Source: an uncultured Christensenella sp. (GTDB lineage: Bacteria; Bacillota; Clostridia; Christensenellales; UBA1242). From it: a stretch of DNA of 25,674 bases. Shown here piece by piece: positions 6,430 to 12,734 of the stretch (positions are counted from its first letter, which is position 1; the number at the start of each line of letters is the position of its first letter). The stretch covers positions 1 to 25,674 of the forward strand of contig CAJKWP010000011.1 in assembly GCA_905203645.1 (NCBI GenBank), given 5' to 3'. Under the pieces are notes generated by a model that searched no databases, was not told the origin of the DNA, and saw only the letters and a list, made by a program, of their open reading frames with translations. The translations under genes were made by a program, and so were the position numbers.

Positions 6430-6639
6430 ATGAAAGATAAAATAAAAACAGAATTGATTGATGAATTTTTGACAACAAACAAATTGTCAGTTGATGAATT
6501 TTGCAAAATTGCAAAGATTTCAAAAGTTGACTTACAAAAGATTTATGAACAAAATTTTGATTTCGATATTGAAGTGCTTTTTAAAATTACAAAAATAATG
6601 AAAATAAATATTTGTAACATCTTTGAAAACCCAAATTGA
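6430..6639 (+). CDS. Small Cro-like helix-turn-helix protein
   Basis: A 69-residue protein with XRE-like helical pattern: IDEFLTTNKLSVDEFCKIAK, KISKVDLQKIYEQN in the place of the recognition helix, then VLFKITKIMKINICNIFENP, which resembles the last helices and the closing x-x-x-LF of XRE domains. The start ATG at 6430 has AAGGGAG 6-7 bases upstream; an in-frame ATG at 6412 lies within operator O3 and has no ribosome binding site. It diverges from the XRE gene and is driven by a consensus promoter under operator control, so it is the likely counterpart (Cro-like) of that repressor. Unusually for a phage switch, no early genes follow: a strong terminator comes 53 bases later. Confidence 0.7.
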   Translation: MKDKIKTELIDEFLTTNKLSVDEFCKIAKISKVDLQKIYEQNFDFDIEVLFKITKIMKINICNIFENPN

Positions 6640-6682
6640 TGTTTTCACTTGCACTTTTGAAAAAAAAACAAAATTTGCGAAA

Positions 6683-6721
6683 TAAAAAAAATGCGACCAA
6701 AATGCGGTCGCACTTTTTTTT
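6683..6721. terminator. Bidirectional terminator of late operon and Cro-like gene
   Basis: Perfect 7-bp GC-rich stem TGCGACC (6692-6698) / GGTCGCA (6706-6712) with 7-nt loop, flanked by A-run and T-run so that it has a U-tract in both directions. It ends the minus-strand phage-type operon (last gene ends at 6725) and the plus-strand HTH gene. Confidence 0.85.
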
Positions 6722-6724
6722 GCT

Positions 6725-7009
6725 TTAAAGTAATTCTGTATCATCGTCTTTGTTTTCTTCTTGTTTGGTTTCTTGCTCTGGTTTTTCTTCATCTGAAGTT
6801 TCGTCTTTTTTCTCAGTTTCTTCATCTTCTTTGAATGGTGCATTGACTACACCCAAAACTACCAAAACTCCACAGATTGCCATAATAATTTCACTTACTA
6901 TTTCTTCTTTGAAATGAAAACCAAATGCTTTTGCAATACTTCCAATCAAGATGACAAGAGCTGCAGAAAGTCCTGTCCAAAAACTATACTGCTTTATCCT
7001 TTTCTTCAT
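6725..7009 (-). CDS. Phage holin with acidic C-terminal tail
   Basis: A 94-residue membrane protein. Two hydrophobic segments (about residues 12-30, WTGLSAALVILIGSIAKAFG, and 39-58, IIMAICGVLVVLGVV) are separated by a short turn, matching the phage_holin_1-type pattern. Holins form membrane lesions that end the lytic cycle or release endolysin. The C-terminal 35 residues are almost entirely Glu, Asp, Lys, Gln and Thr. This highly charged tail is longer than I expect for the family. The start has AAAGGAG 7 bases upstream and overlaps the previous holin-like gene by 26 bases. It is the last gene of the late operon. No endolysin gene is next to it, which is unusual for a lysis cassette. Confidence 0.75.
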   Translation of the reverse strand: MKKRIKQYSFWTGLSAALVILIGSIAKAFGFHFKEEIVSEIIMAICGVLVVLGVVNAPFKEDEETEKKDETSDEEKPEQETKQEENKDDDTELL

Positions 7010-7232
7010 TTTTCTTCTCCTTTATTTTGAAACACACCAAATTTTTGACCTCTTGAATATCTTCTTTTATATCCAAAGCCTGGTCCAAATTTTTGTTGAG
7101 CTTTTCGATTGTATCTTGATATTTTGCCTCACGCTTTTTGCTGTCTTTGAGTGAGTAAAACAACAAGAATACAAACAACACTGCAAACAGACCATTGCTG
7201 ACAGCCAGACCCATAATTTCTTCAAAAATCAT
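6984..7232 (-). CDS. BhlA/UviB-type holin-like protein
   Basis: An 82-residue protein with one membrane helix (LAVSNGLFAVLFVFLLFYSL, about residues 9-28), followed by a charged segment SKKREAKYQDTIEKLN and a coiled-coil-like tail. The F-A-V-L-F-V-x-L-L-F-Y core with following KREEKY is the signature I recall for BhlA/UviB, found in bacteriocin and phage lysis cassettes. The start ATG overlaps the stop of the upstream gene (TGATG), so translation is coupled. It overlaps the next holin by 26 bases. Two holin-type proteins side by side may act as effector and modulator. Confidence 0.8.
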   Translation of the reverse strand: MIFEEIMGLAVSNGLFAVLFVFLLFYSLKDSKKREAKYQDTIEKLNKNLDQALDIKEDIQEVKNLVCFKIKEKKNEEKDKAV

Positions 7233-8167
7233 CAGTCAGCTCGCCCGTAGGTGTAATTGTAAAGTTTTGTGTAATACGTTGGGAAATTGCTTTTGAACTT
7301 TGTGTTTGTTTCCAAAAAGTTCAATGCTTCTTGCTTTGGCAATGAATCCAAATATTCTTTTGCCAAACCAAATTTTTGTTCTTGTTTCAATTTTTCAACG
7401 TATTTTTCACCGTACTTTGTGTAATAATCCAACAACTTTTGGTTGTCGTCACGTATTGCTTCGTTTTTGTTGTCTGTCAGTTTTTGCTGATCTTGAAGAT
7501 ATTCTTGTTCCAACTTTTCCATCTTGTTGTTGTATTCGATTATTTCACTTTGTTTTTTGTCAAGTTCGGTGTTCAATGAAGAAATTTTTTCAGACAATTT
7601 TACTGCATAAGCGATGTCAAATCCGTCCAAAGCGTTTTGTCTTTGTACTTCAAGTTGACTTTTTTGATTGTTAAGTTTTACAACTTCGTCATTGTAACTT
7701 TTTTCTATCTTGCTGTATTCATCAAGCAAAGCGCTGTCATATTTGGCAAGTTTATTTACAATGATTGACGACCTTGCAAGTCCACGTTTTATAGCGTCGT
7801 TGGAAGCACTTTCCTTTACGTCTGCGTACGCTTTTTTAAGTGACTCTTGCTGTTTTTGTTTTGTGTCGCCTAATACAGACAAATTGTCATCAATTTTTTT
7901 GCTTCCAGTTTGAAAATCGTTTTCAATTTTTTTCAAACTTGAATCTTTAAAGTCAAAAAGGCTGTTTTCAGCACTTTCCTTAATCTGTTCGTCAGTTGGG
8001 CGTTCAAATTCCTTGCGCGCCAAACTCAATTTTCCGTCGCTGGTTTGTTCTTGTTTGAAATCAAATTTGCTGTCAATGTCATCAAATTTTTTAAACAAAT
8101 CATCTATTTTTGCGGTCTTGTCGGAAATTTCATCAGATTGTTTGTCTGAAAATTTATATTCGTACAT
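7232..8167 (-). CDS. Coiled-coil structural protein, candidate ejection protein
   Basis: A 311-residue hydrophilic protein, rich in Lys, Glu, Asp, Gln and Ser, with no signal peptide or membrane segment. Residues about 95-250 are predicted by eye as long coiled coil (heptads in SKIEKSYNDEVVKLNNQKSQ and ISSLNTELDKKQSEIIEYNN). The motif IKRGLARSSIIVN in the middle resembles the R-G-L-x-R-S-S element I have seen in phage internal or tail-associated proteins. The C-terminus has tyrosine-rich YYTKLYNYTYG. The position after the nozzle and before the holins is where podoviruses often carry ejection or internal core proteins. The ATG at 8167 has AGGAG 7 bases upstream. The function is inferred from position and composition only. 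Confidence 0.6.
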   Translation of the reverse strand: MYEYKFSDKQSDEISDKTAKIDDLFKKFDDIDSKFDFKQEQTSDGKLSLARKEFERPTDEQIKESAENSLFDFKDSSLKKIENDFQTGSKKIDDNLSVLGDTKQKQQESLKKAYADVKESASNDAIKRGLARSSIIVNKLAKYDSALLDEYSKIEKSYNDEVVKLNNQKSQLEVQRQNALDGFDIAYAVKLSEKISSLNTELDKKQSEIIEYNNKMEKLEQEYLQDQQKLTDNKNEAIRDDNQKLLDYYTKYGEKYVEKLKQEQKFGLAKEYLDSLPKQEALNFLETNTKFKSNFPTYYTKLYNYTYGRAD

Positions 8168-8235
8168 ATTCTTTCTCCTAAAAAAGTTTTTTTGTTTTTC
8201 CAAAAATATTTGATATCTTAAAAATTTTTGTTGGT

Positions 8236-9750
8236 TCATACTACACATACCGTAAGTTGTGGAGATGAAACTTTGATTGGTCCATCAGTGTTGCTCGAAA
8301 AAGAAATTTGTACCAATTCGCCACGAACATTTGTCTTGATGCGCTGGGTAATTTTTTTGCCCGTTACATTATATGTTTTTTGTTCCCTGTCGGTTTTTAT
8401 TTTTATGGTCAAATCTCCTTCTGTTTGCAAAACAATTTCTTTTATAATTTTCAATTTGTTTGCAAATCCCAAATTGCTGTATGGGGAAACCCAAGATTTT
8501 TGCAACATTTCATCAAAATATTTGCCACTGTGTGACAATTCGCCAAAGTAACACTTGTATTTGCCGTTGAAACAACAAACAAGTTTGTTATAGCAAAAAT
8601 CGTCACCTACACACATATTTTTGATGTCTACACCACGCAAAATATTAAGTTCACCAGAAGCGAAGTCATATTCAATAAGTGCGTTGTTGACAAAACCTGT
8701 TTCGTTTTCACATCCAACCTTGTTTTCGTCGGCAAAATCCAGTCTGCAACTTAGGTAATACTTGTTCATGTAATAAATTCCACGGCAAAATTCATTATCT
8801 TGACCCAAAAACAATTTTTCGATGCCAAGATTAAGTTTTTTTGACGTATAACCATCAAAAACATACATTCCGTCTTCTGCCATGTACATGACAAGTTCAC
8901 CACAAGCACAAATCGAGCCTGCAAAGATTTTTGACGAAGATACAGCCAAGTGACTGACACTGAACTGTTCTTGGTCACCATAGGCGGATATCTTTGTTAT
9001 TCCAAATTCACGAAAGACATAAACATAATCGTTGAAAGACAACAATTTCAAAAGTTTTCCCCTTTCGTCATACATCTGTATAAATCCGCCTTGGTCGGTT
9101 TCGGCACTCCAATTTGTTGGGTCAAGGTTTGCACTGAACATCAATGTTTTTCGGTCACCTTCCAAAATTGCAAACAATCTTTCATAATGTTTGCAAATAC
9201 TCAAAAGTTTTGGTGCATTTGAATAAACTTTGTTATTAAGTGTATTTCCACATACAACAAGTTTGCTTTCTTTTGGCACAGCAAATATCATAACATCTTC
9301 GTTTTCAAGGCGGTAATTCATACCATATATATCTCCCTCAAATTCATATTCTTCGGCTGGGAACATATAGGGAAATCCTGGATAAGGATCGACTGACATA
9401 AGCAAATAAAGTCCGCCTTGCTCACCGTGAAAAACAAAAAAGTGTCTTATTTTTTGTTCGGTTTCTGACCAGTACTGATGGTGCCAAATATTGACTATTC
9501 CTTCATTTTGGTCAAATGTAGGAATAGTCCAAAATTCGGGATTGCGATCAAATGTTTTTGGAAGTGTCAACCTTGATATCCCAAGTCCACATTCAAGTGC
9601 ACCACTTTTTATTGCAAAATTGTACGTGCTTTTTGCGTACTTTAACGGCAAAATATTTTCGTCAATATTGTCATTCATTCCGTTTGCAAATGACGAAAAC
9701 GTCAAGGTGTAATTTTTACCGCGTTTTGTAAGCAATTTTTTTTTGAACAT
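8236..9750 (-). CDS. Tail nozzle/stopper beta-propeller-like protein
   Basis: A 504-residue, almost all-beta protein with no signal peptide. Short repeated strands such as LFAILEGDRKTLMFSANLDP, NWSAETDQGGFIQ and LLSFNDYVYVFREFGITKIS follow the pattern of propeller-type podovirus tail proteins, such as the P22 gp10 group of DNA-stabilising/nozzle proteins. These close the portal channel and link it to the tail tip. The C-terminal 90 residues (from WVSPYSNLGF) look like a separate beta domain. The start ATG at 9750 overlaps the TGA of the connector gene (TGATG), with GGAGG 8 bases upstream; the GTG at 9759 is less likely. The nozzle fits a short-tailed particle: no tape-measure gene is present. 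Confidence 0.7.
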   Translation of the reverse strand: MFKKKLLTKRGKNYTLTFSSFANGMNDNIDENILPLKYAKSTYNFAIKSGALECGLGISRLTLPKTFDRNPEFWTIPTFDQNEGIVNIWHHQYWSETEQKIRHFFVFHGEQGGLYLLMSVDPYPGFPYMFPAEEYEFEGDIYGMNYRLENEDVMIFAVPKESKLVVCGNTLNNKVYSNAPKLLSICKHYERLFAILEGDRKTLMFSANLDPTNWSAETDQGGFIQMYDERGKLLKLLSFNDYVYVFREFGITKISAYGDQEQFSVSHLAVSSSKIFAGSICACGELVMYMAEDGMYVFDGYTSKKLNLGIEKLFLGQDNEFCRGIYYMNKYYLSCRLDFADENKVGCENETGFVNNALIEYDFASGELNILRGVDIKNMCVGDDFCYNKLVCCFNGKYKCYFGELSHSGKYFDEMLQKSWVSPYSNLGFANKLKIIKEIVLQTEGDLTIKIKTDREQKTYNVTGKKITQRIKTNVRGELVQISFSSNTDGPIKVSSPQLTVCVV

Positions 9751-10481
9751 CAAATCCACCTCCGCTTTGGCATTATGATGTTAGATTTTTTTCTGAGTGC
9801 ATTTTCCAAACTGGAAATGTACCTGTTTTCCCAAACCGCTGCTTCGTCGGAAAGTGACGACAAAAAGAAGTATTCCATAGCCACCCCGTAAGCCAAAATT
9901 CGCTCGCTCAACTTTCCTGCAAAAGCATTTATTTCGTCAAACAAAACCAAATCTTCTGGCTCGTAGGTATATGTTATTTTGGCCTTGGTAACATCTGCTT
10001 GCACAAAGGTTGGAAAACACTTGAAACTATGTCCAAACCCATATATATCTTCGATTTTTATGATATCACGTATAACCAACGACAAATTTTTGTATTCAAA
10101 TTTTCCGTCTGTGAAAGTTATTTCTTCCACCGTTTCAAGTGGAAGATAATCCCTTGTCAAATCTTGATAAACAAGATTCAAACATTTCAAAAGTTTGACT
10201 ATTTTTGATATTACTTCTTCACTGTCAGTTGTGTCAGAATCAGCCGAGCCTGTGCCAGTATCGGTTCCAGTGTTGGTATTTGCATCAGTCGAACTGTCGG
10301 TTCCAGTTTCTGTACCGGTTTCGGTTTGATTTGTGTCATCTCCGATTATTGTGGGTTCTTTTTCATCTGGGGTTGGCAATACGGTTGGAGGTTTTATTAT
10401 GCCATTCAATAATTTGCTGTTTTGCAATTCTTCTTCACCAACAAACAAGCCCGCAAGTTTCAATATTTCATTAACTTTCAT
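9750..10481 (-). CDS. Head-tail connector/adaptor with Thr/Gly/Asp-rich linker
   Basis: A 243-residue protein. Residues 1-28 form a helix beginning MKVNEILKLAGLFV. Residues 50-89 are low-complexity Thr, Gly, Asp, Ser and Asn with repeated TGT/TDT units. From residue 90 on, a folded domain follows (LLKCLNLVYQDLTRDYLPLE, a beta section around FKCFPTFVQADVTKAKITYT, and helices through GKLSERILAYGVAMEYF). Helix-beta-helix proteins in this position, before the nozzle, act as head completion adaptors binding the portal ring. The ATG at 10481 overlaps the end of the preceding gene by 11 bases, with GGGGGA about 5 bases upstream. The function is by position and fold impression; I recognise no exact family. 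Confidence 0.6.
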   Translation of the reverse strand: MKVNEILKLAGLFVGEEELQNSKLLNGIIKPPTVLPTPDEKEPTIIGDDTNQTETGTETGTDSSTDANTNTGTDTGTGSADSDTTDSEEVISKIVKLLKCLNLVYQDLTRDYLPLETVEEITFTDGKFEYKNLSLVIRDIIKIEDIYGFGHSFKCFPTFVQADVTKAKITYTYEPEDLVLFDEINAFAGKLSERILAYGVAMEYFFLSSLSDEAAVWENRYISSLENALRKKSNIIMPKRRWI

Positions 10482-10746
10482 AATTTCCCCCTTTCATTTT
10501 TTGATTATGGCGCTTTATTTCTTCAAAAAGTTTTTCTTTGTTTTGACGTCTGGTTTTCAAAGTTTTTTGTATACTTCTTTCATCCAAACTTTCAAACAAA
10601 GTCAAGCAAAAGGAATTTTCGTATTGATTTTTGCAGTGAAGTTCATAAAGATTACGCTTGGTGTCAAAAATTACAAAATAATCATTGTCGATTGCCTTTA
10701 TGCGCTCCACAATATCAAAAACGTCGTTTTTTACTACAATTTTCAT
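10471..10746 (-). CDS. Small conserved-type phage protein downstream of capsid
   Basis: A 91-residue soluble protein: MKIVVKNDVFDIVERIKAID, YFVIFDTKRNLYELHCKNQ, then LTLFESLDERSIQKTL and a basic C-terminal helix (TRRQNKEKLFEEIKRHNQKM). I remember similar short proteins in prophages of Bacillota but know no function. The start ATG at 10746 has AAGGA 7-8 bases upstream; upstream in-frame ATGs lie inside the capsid gene end. It sits right behind the capsid gene and hairpin 10772-10799, and its 3' end overlaps the connector start. It could be a head accessory or chaperone protein. Confidence 0.6.
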   Translation of the reverse strand: MKIVVKNDVFDIVERIKAIDNDYFVIFDTKRNLYELHCKNQYENSFCLTLFESLDERSIQKTLKTRRQNKEKLFEEIKRHNQKMKGGNYES

Positions 10747-10771
10747 GTTTTTTTCCTTTTTTTTACAAAGA

Positions 10772-10799
10772 AAAGGCAAGGTACGCTTTCCTTGCCTTT
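10772..10799 (-). terminator. Strong hairpin after the capsid gene (partial terminator)
   Basis: A perfect 10-bp stem AAAGGCAAGG (10772-10781) / CCTTGCCTTT (10790-10799) with an 8-nt loop, 18 bases beyond the capsid stop. On the minus strand only TTTTC and TTTG follow, so termination would be incomplete. It could either reduce downstream expression or protect the capsid mRNA 3' end, raising capsid dose relative to connector proteins. Confidence 0.65.
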
Positions 10800-10816
10800 C
10801 CAATGTAGAATATTTT

Positions 10817-12058
10817 TTAACCACCAGTTGATTCATTTGTTGGTATATTGTTTGTAACGTTTACTGTTGGAATAAATGGGTTTGTTACAGTTGACTTGAT
10901 ATTTTTTATCATTGCTTGTCCACATGGTCTGTCACAAATAAGGTCAGCATATTTGACAAGTGTTGCACTGTAAGTTGGGAATCCTGCGTTTTGTTTCAAA
11001 ACTCTGCCGTCTTCACCTTCCAACCATTTCCAGTCGCAAAGTTGATGCAAAACAAAATCATTGGTGTTAAGCAAATACATTGTTCCGTCGGCAACAAATC
11101 TGTCAGCCACAACAGGGATACCGTTGTAAGTAATTGCTTTGTAACCGCCAGCAAGTTCCATAACGTCGATGTTACGTCTGTAAGCACCAAGATATTCTTG
11201 ATATGCTCTTCTTACGTCGCTTGCGCAAGAAATAAAGTTGATATTGCTTCCGCTTGCTTCTTCCAAGTAATCAACCGCACCTTGAATAAGACTGTCAGAA
11301 ATTTCCGTTTCGGTTGTGCTTGTATAAGGTTTAAGCCATGGATAATTTGCTTTTGTAAGTCCATAAAGAGTAGCAGCACTGTCGTCGAAAATAGCACCCA
11401 AACCAGTGATTTCAAAACCTTTTGAGTTTTGAACATAGATTTTGTGTCCTTGTGCAACTTTTGCTGCTTGTGTTGAAGAAAAGTCCAAAGTGATTTTTTT
11501 GTTTACGCGGTCAACATAAGTAATTCTGTAACCACTTGCATCAGCAACTTTTGTATTGCCGTTGTAAAAATCTACAATCATTCCTTCAATCATGTTTTTT
11601 ACACTGTCGCAAGTAACGGTTGTCCCAGAAACGCCTGAAACAGTTGCCAAAAGACCACTGCCGTCACCATACAACATTCTGCCAAAATTGAAACTGCTTG
11701 CTTTGATAAGTCCTTCCATTTCATCGTTCAAAAGATTTACAAAAGCACCAGTGCTGTTTGCAGAAGATCTGATCGCCTTGTCAGAAATTTCGATTCTGCC
11801 ATAAAGGTTTTTGAGTGCAGTTTTGAATTGCACATAGTTGTTTCCGCCAGCTTTTGGAAGTGCGTCTGTTTCGGCACCTGCTCCAATACCGCCGTTGATG
11901 CCATAAGGCGCAAGTTTTATAATTTCTTTGCCCCAAACATCTTGTGTTGTTTGTTTGATTTTACCCATAAGTGGATTTGCGTTTATATTAAGTTGGTTTG
12001 CAACCACGCCAAGGTAAACCGATTTAAGTGCATTGTCTGCACTTTGTAATGTAACCAT
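10817..12058 (-). CDS. Phage major capsid protein (HK97 fold)
   Basis: A 413-residue shell protein. The N-terminal part has NPLMGKIKQTTQDVWGKEII, then DALPKAGGNNYVQFKTALKN and YGRIEISDKAIRSS, features of HK97-fold capsids of P22-like and related Firmicute phages (extended arm and spine helix). Residues about 155-215 (for example VKNMIEGMIVDFYNGNT and YVDRVNKKITLDFSS) form an inserted beta-rich domain of the sort seen on P22-type capsid surfaces. The C-terminal A-domain has ISCASDVRRAYQEYLGAYRR and AITYNGIPVVADRF. A Thr/Asn/Pro-rich tail ends the protein. AAAGGAG lies 7 bases before the ATG. A strong hairpin follows the stop. There is no maturation protease, in line with P22-like assembly by scaffold. 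Confidence 0.9.
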   Translation of the reverse strand: MVTLQSADNALKSVYLGVVANQLNINANPLMGKIKQTTQDVWGKEIIKLAPYGINGGIGAGAETDALPKAGGNNYVQFKTALKNLYGRIEISDKAIRSSANSTGAFVNLLNDEMEGLIKASSFNFGRMLYGDGSGLLATVSGVSGTTVTCDSVKNMIEGMIVDFYNGNTKVADASGYRITYVDRVNKKITLDFSSTQAAKVAQGHKIYVQNSKGFEITGLGAIFDDSAATLYGLTKANYPWLKPYTSTTETEISDSLIQGAVDYLEEASGSNINFISCASDVRRAYQEYLGAYRRNIDVMELAGGYKAITYNGIPVVADRFVADGTMYLLNTNDFVLHQLCDWKWLEGEDGRVLKQNAGFPTYSATLVKYADLICDRPCGQAMIKNIKSTVTNPFIPTVNVTNNIPTNESTGG

Positions 12059-12075
12059 AATTTTCTCCTTTCAAA

Positions 12076-12711
12076 TCAATCAAAAAATCTTTTTGCCATT
12101 TCTTTTGCTTCTGAAAGGTCGTTTGGCACACGCTCTTTTACAAAGCCATAACTGCCACCGCTTGCCGAATTTATCACGTTTGGTGGCGAGTTTGTTGAAA
12201 TTTGCTGTGTCAAACTTTTTACAAATGCTTGTTTGACCTTGTCAGATTTCAAAACGACATTGTTTACAAAATCATCATCTTCAAGTGCCATTTCGGGTGT
12301 TTTGAAGTTTTGAAGTGCGATTTTGCTCCATGCCACAGATAACGCATCTTGATTTTTTGCCAAGTTTTGATCAGCCAAAATCATTTGTGATATCTCTTTG
12401 GCATAAGGTTTTGCTTGTTGGTTTTCTTCCAAAAAGCGATAAACCTTTTCGTTCCAATCTTCATCCATATAAACAGGTGCGCTTTGCTTTTGTGCATTGT
12501 CTGTTTCTTCCTTTTGAAGTTTTGAAACCATTTGACACTTGCGAGTGAATTCTGCCTGCAAATTGTTATAGGCATCCAGCAAACTTTGAGTGTCCTTAAA
12601 TTTTCCAAGGGAGCCTTCTTGAATCTTCTCTGCCCTGCTATCTTCTTGTGCCGACTGTTCGGCTGTGGCTGAATCTTCATTTGGTTGTTCCCAATTTTTG
12701 TTTTCTTCCAT
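12076..12711 (-). CDS. Phage scaffolding protein
   Basis: A 211-residue acidic, Gln/Glu-rich helical protein directly upstream of the capsid gene, the usual place for a scaffold. The element LGKFKDTQSLLDAYNNLQAE, followed by FTRKCQ, is typical of scaffold-like proteins in Firmicute phages. Residues 1-35 are low-complexity and acidic. The C-terminus is charged (LSEAKEMAKRFFD), fitting a capsid-binding end. Scaffold guides procapsid assembly and leaves before or during DNA packaging. AAAGGA lies about 10 bases before the ATG. The portal gene ends 23 bases upstream, the capsid gene starts 17 bases downstream. Confidence 0.8.
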   Translation of the reverse strand: MEENKNWEQPNEDSATAEQSAQEDSRAEKIQEGSLGKFKDTQSLLDAYNNLQAEFTRKCQMVSKLQKEETDNAQKQSAPVYMDEDWNEKVYRFLEENQQAKPYAKEISQMILADQNLAKNQDALSVAWSKIALQNFKTPEMALEDDDFVNNVVLKSDKVKQAFVKSLTQQISTNSPPNVINSASGGSYGFVKERVPNDLSEAKEMAKRFFD

Positions 12712-12734
12712 TTTTTGATTTCCTTTTATTTTTT

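Noticed and set aside
10215..10334. Diversity-generating retroelement target
   Set aside because: The repeats code for a simple linker; there is no template repeat or reverse transcriptase in the window.
10333..10857. 174-codon plus-strand open frame
   Set aside because: Antisense to three supported late genes and low-complexity; a shadow of the minus-strand coding.
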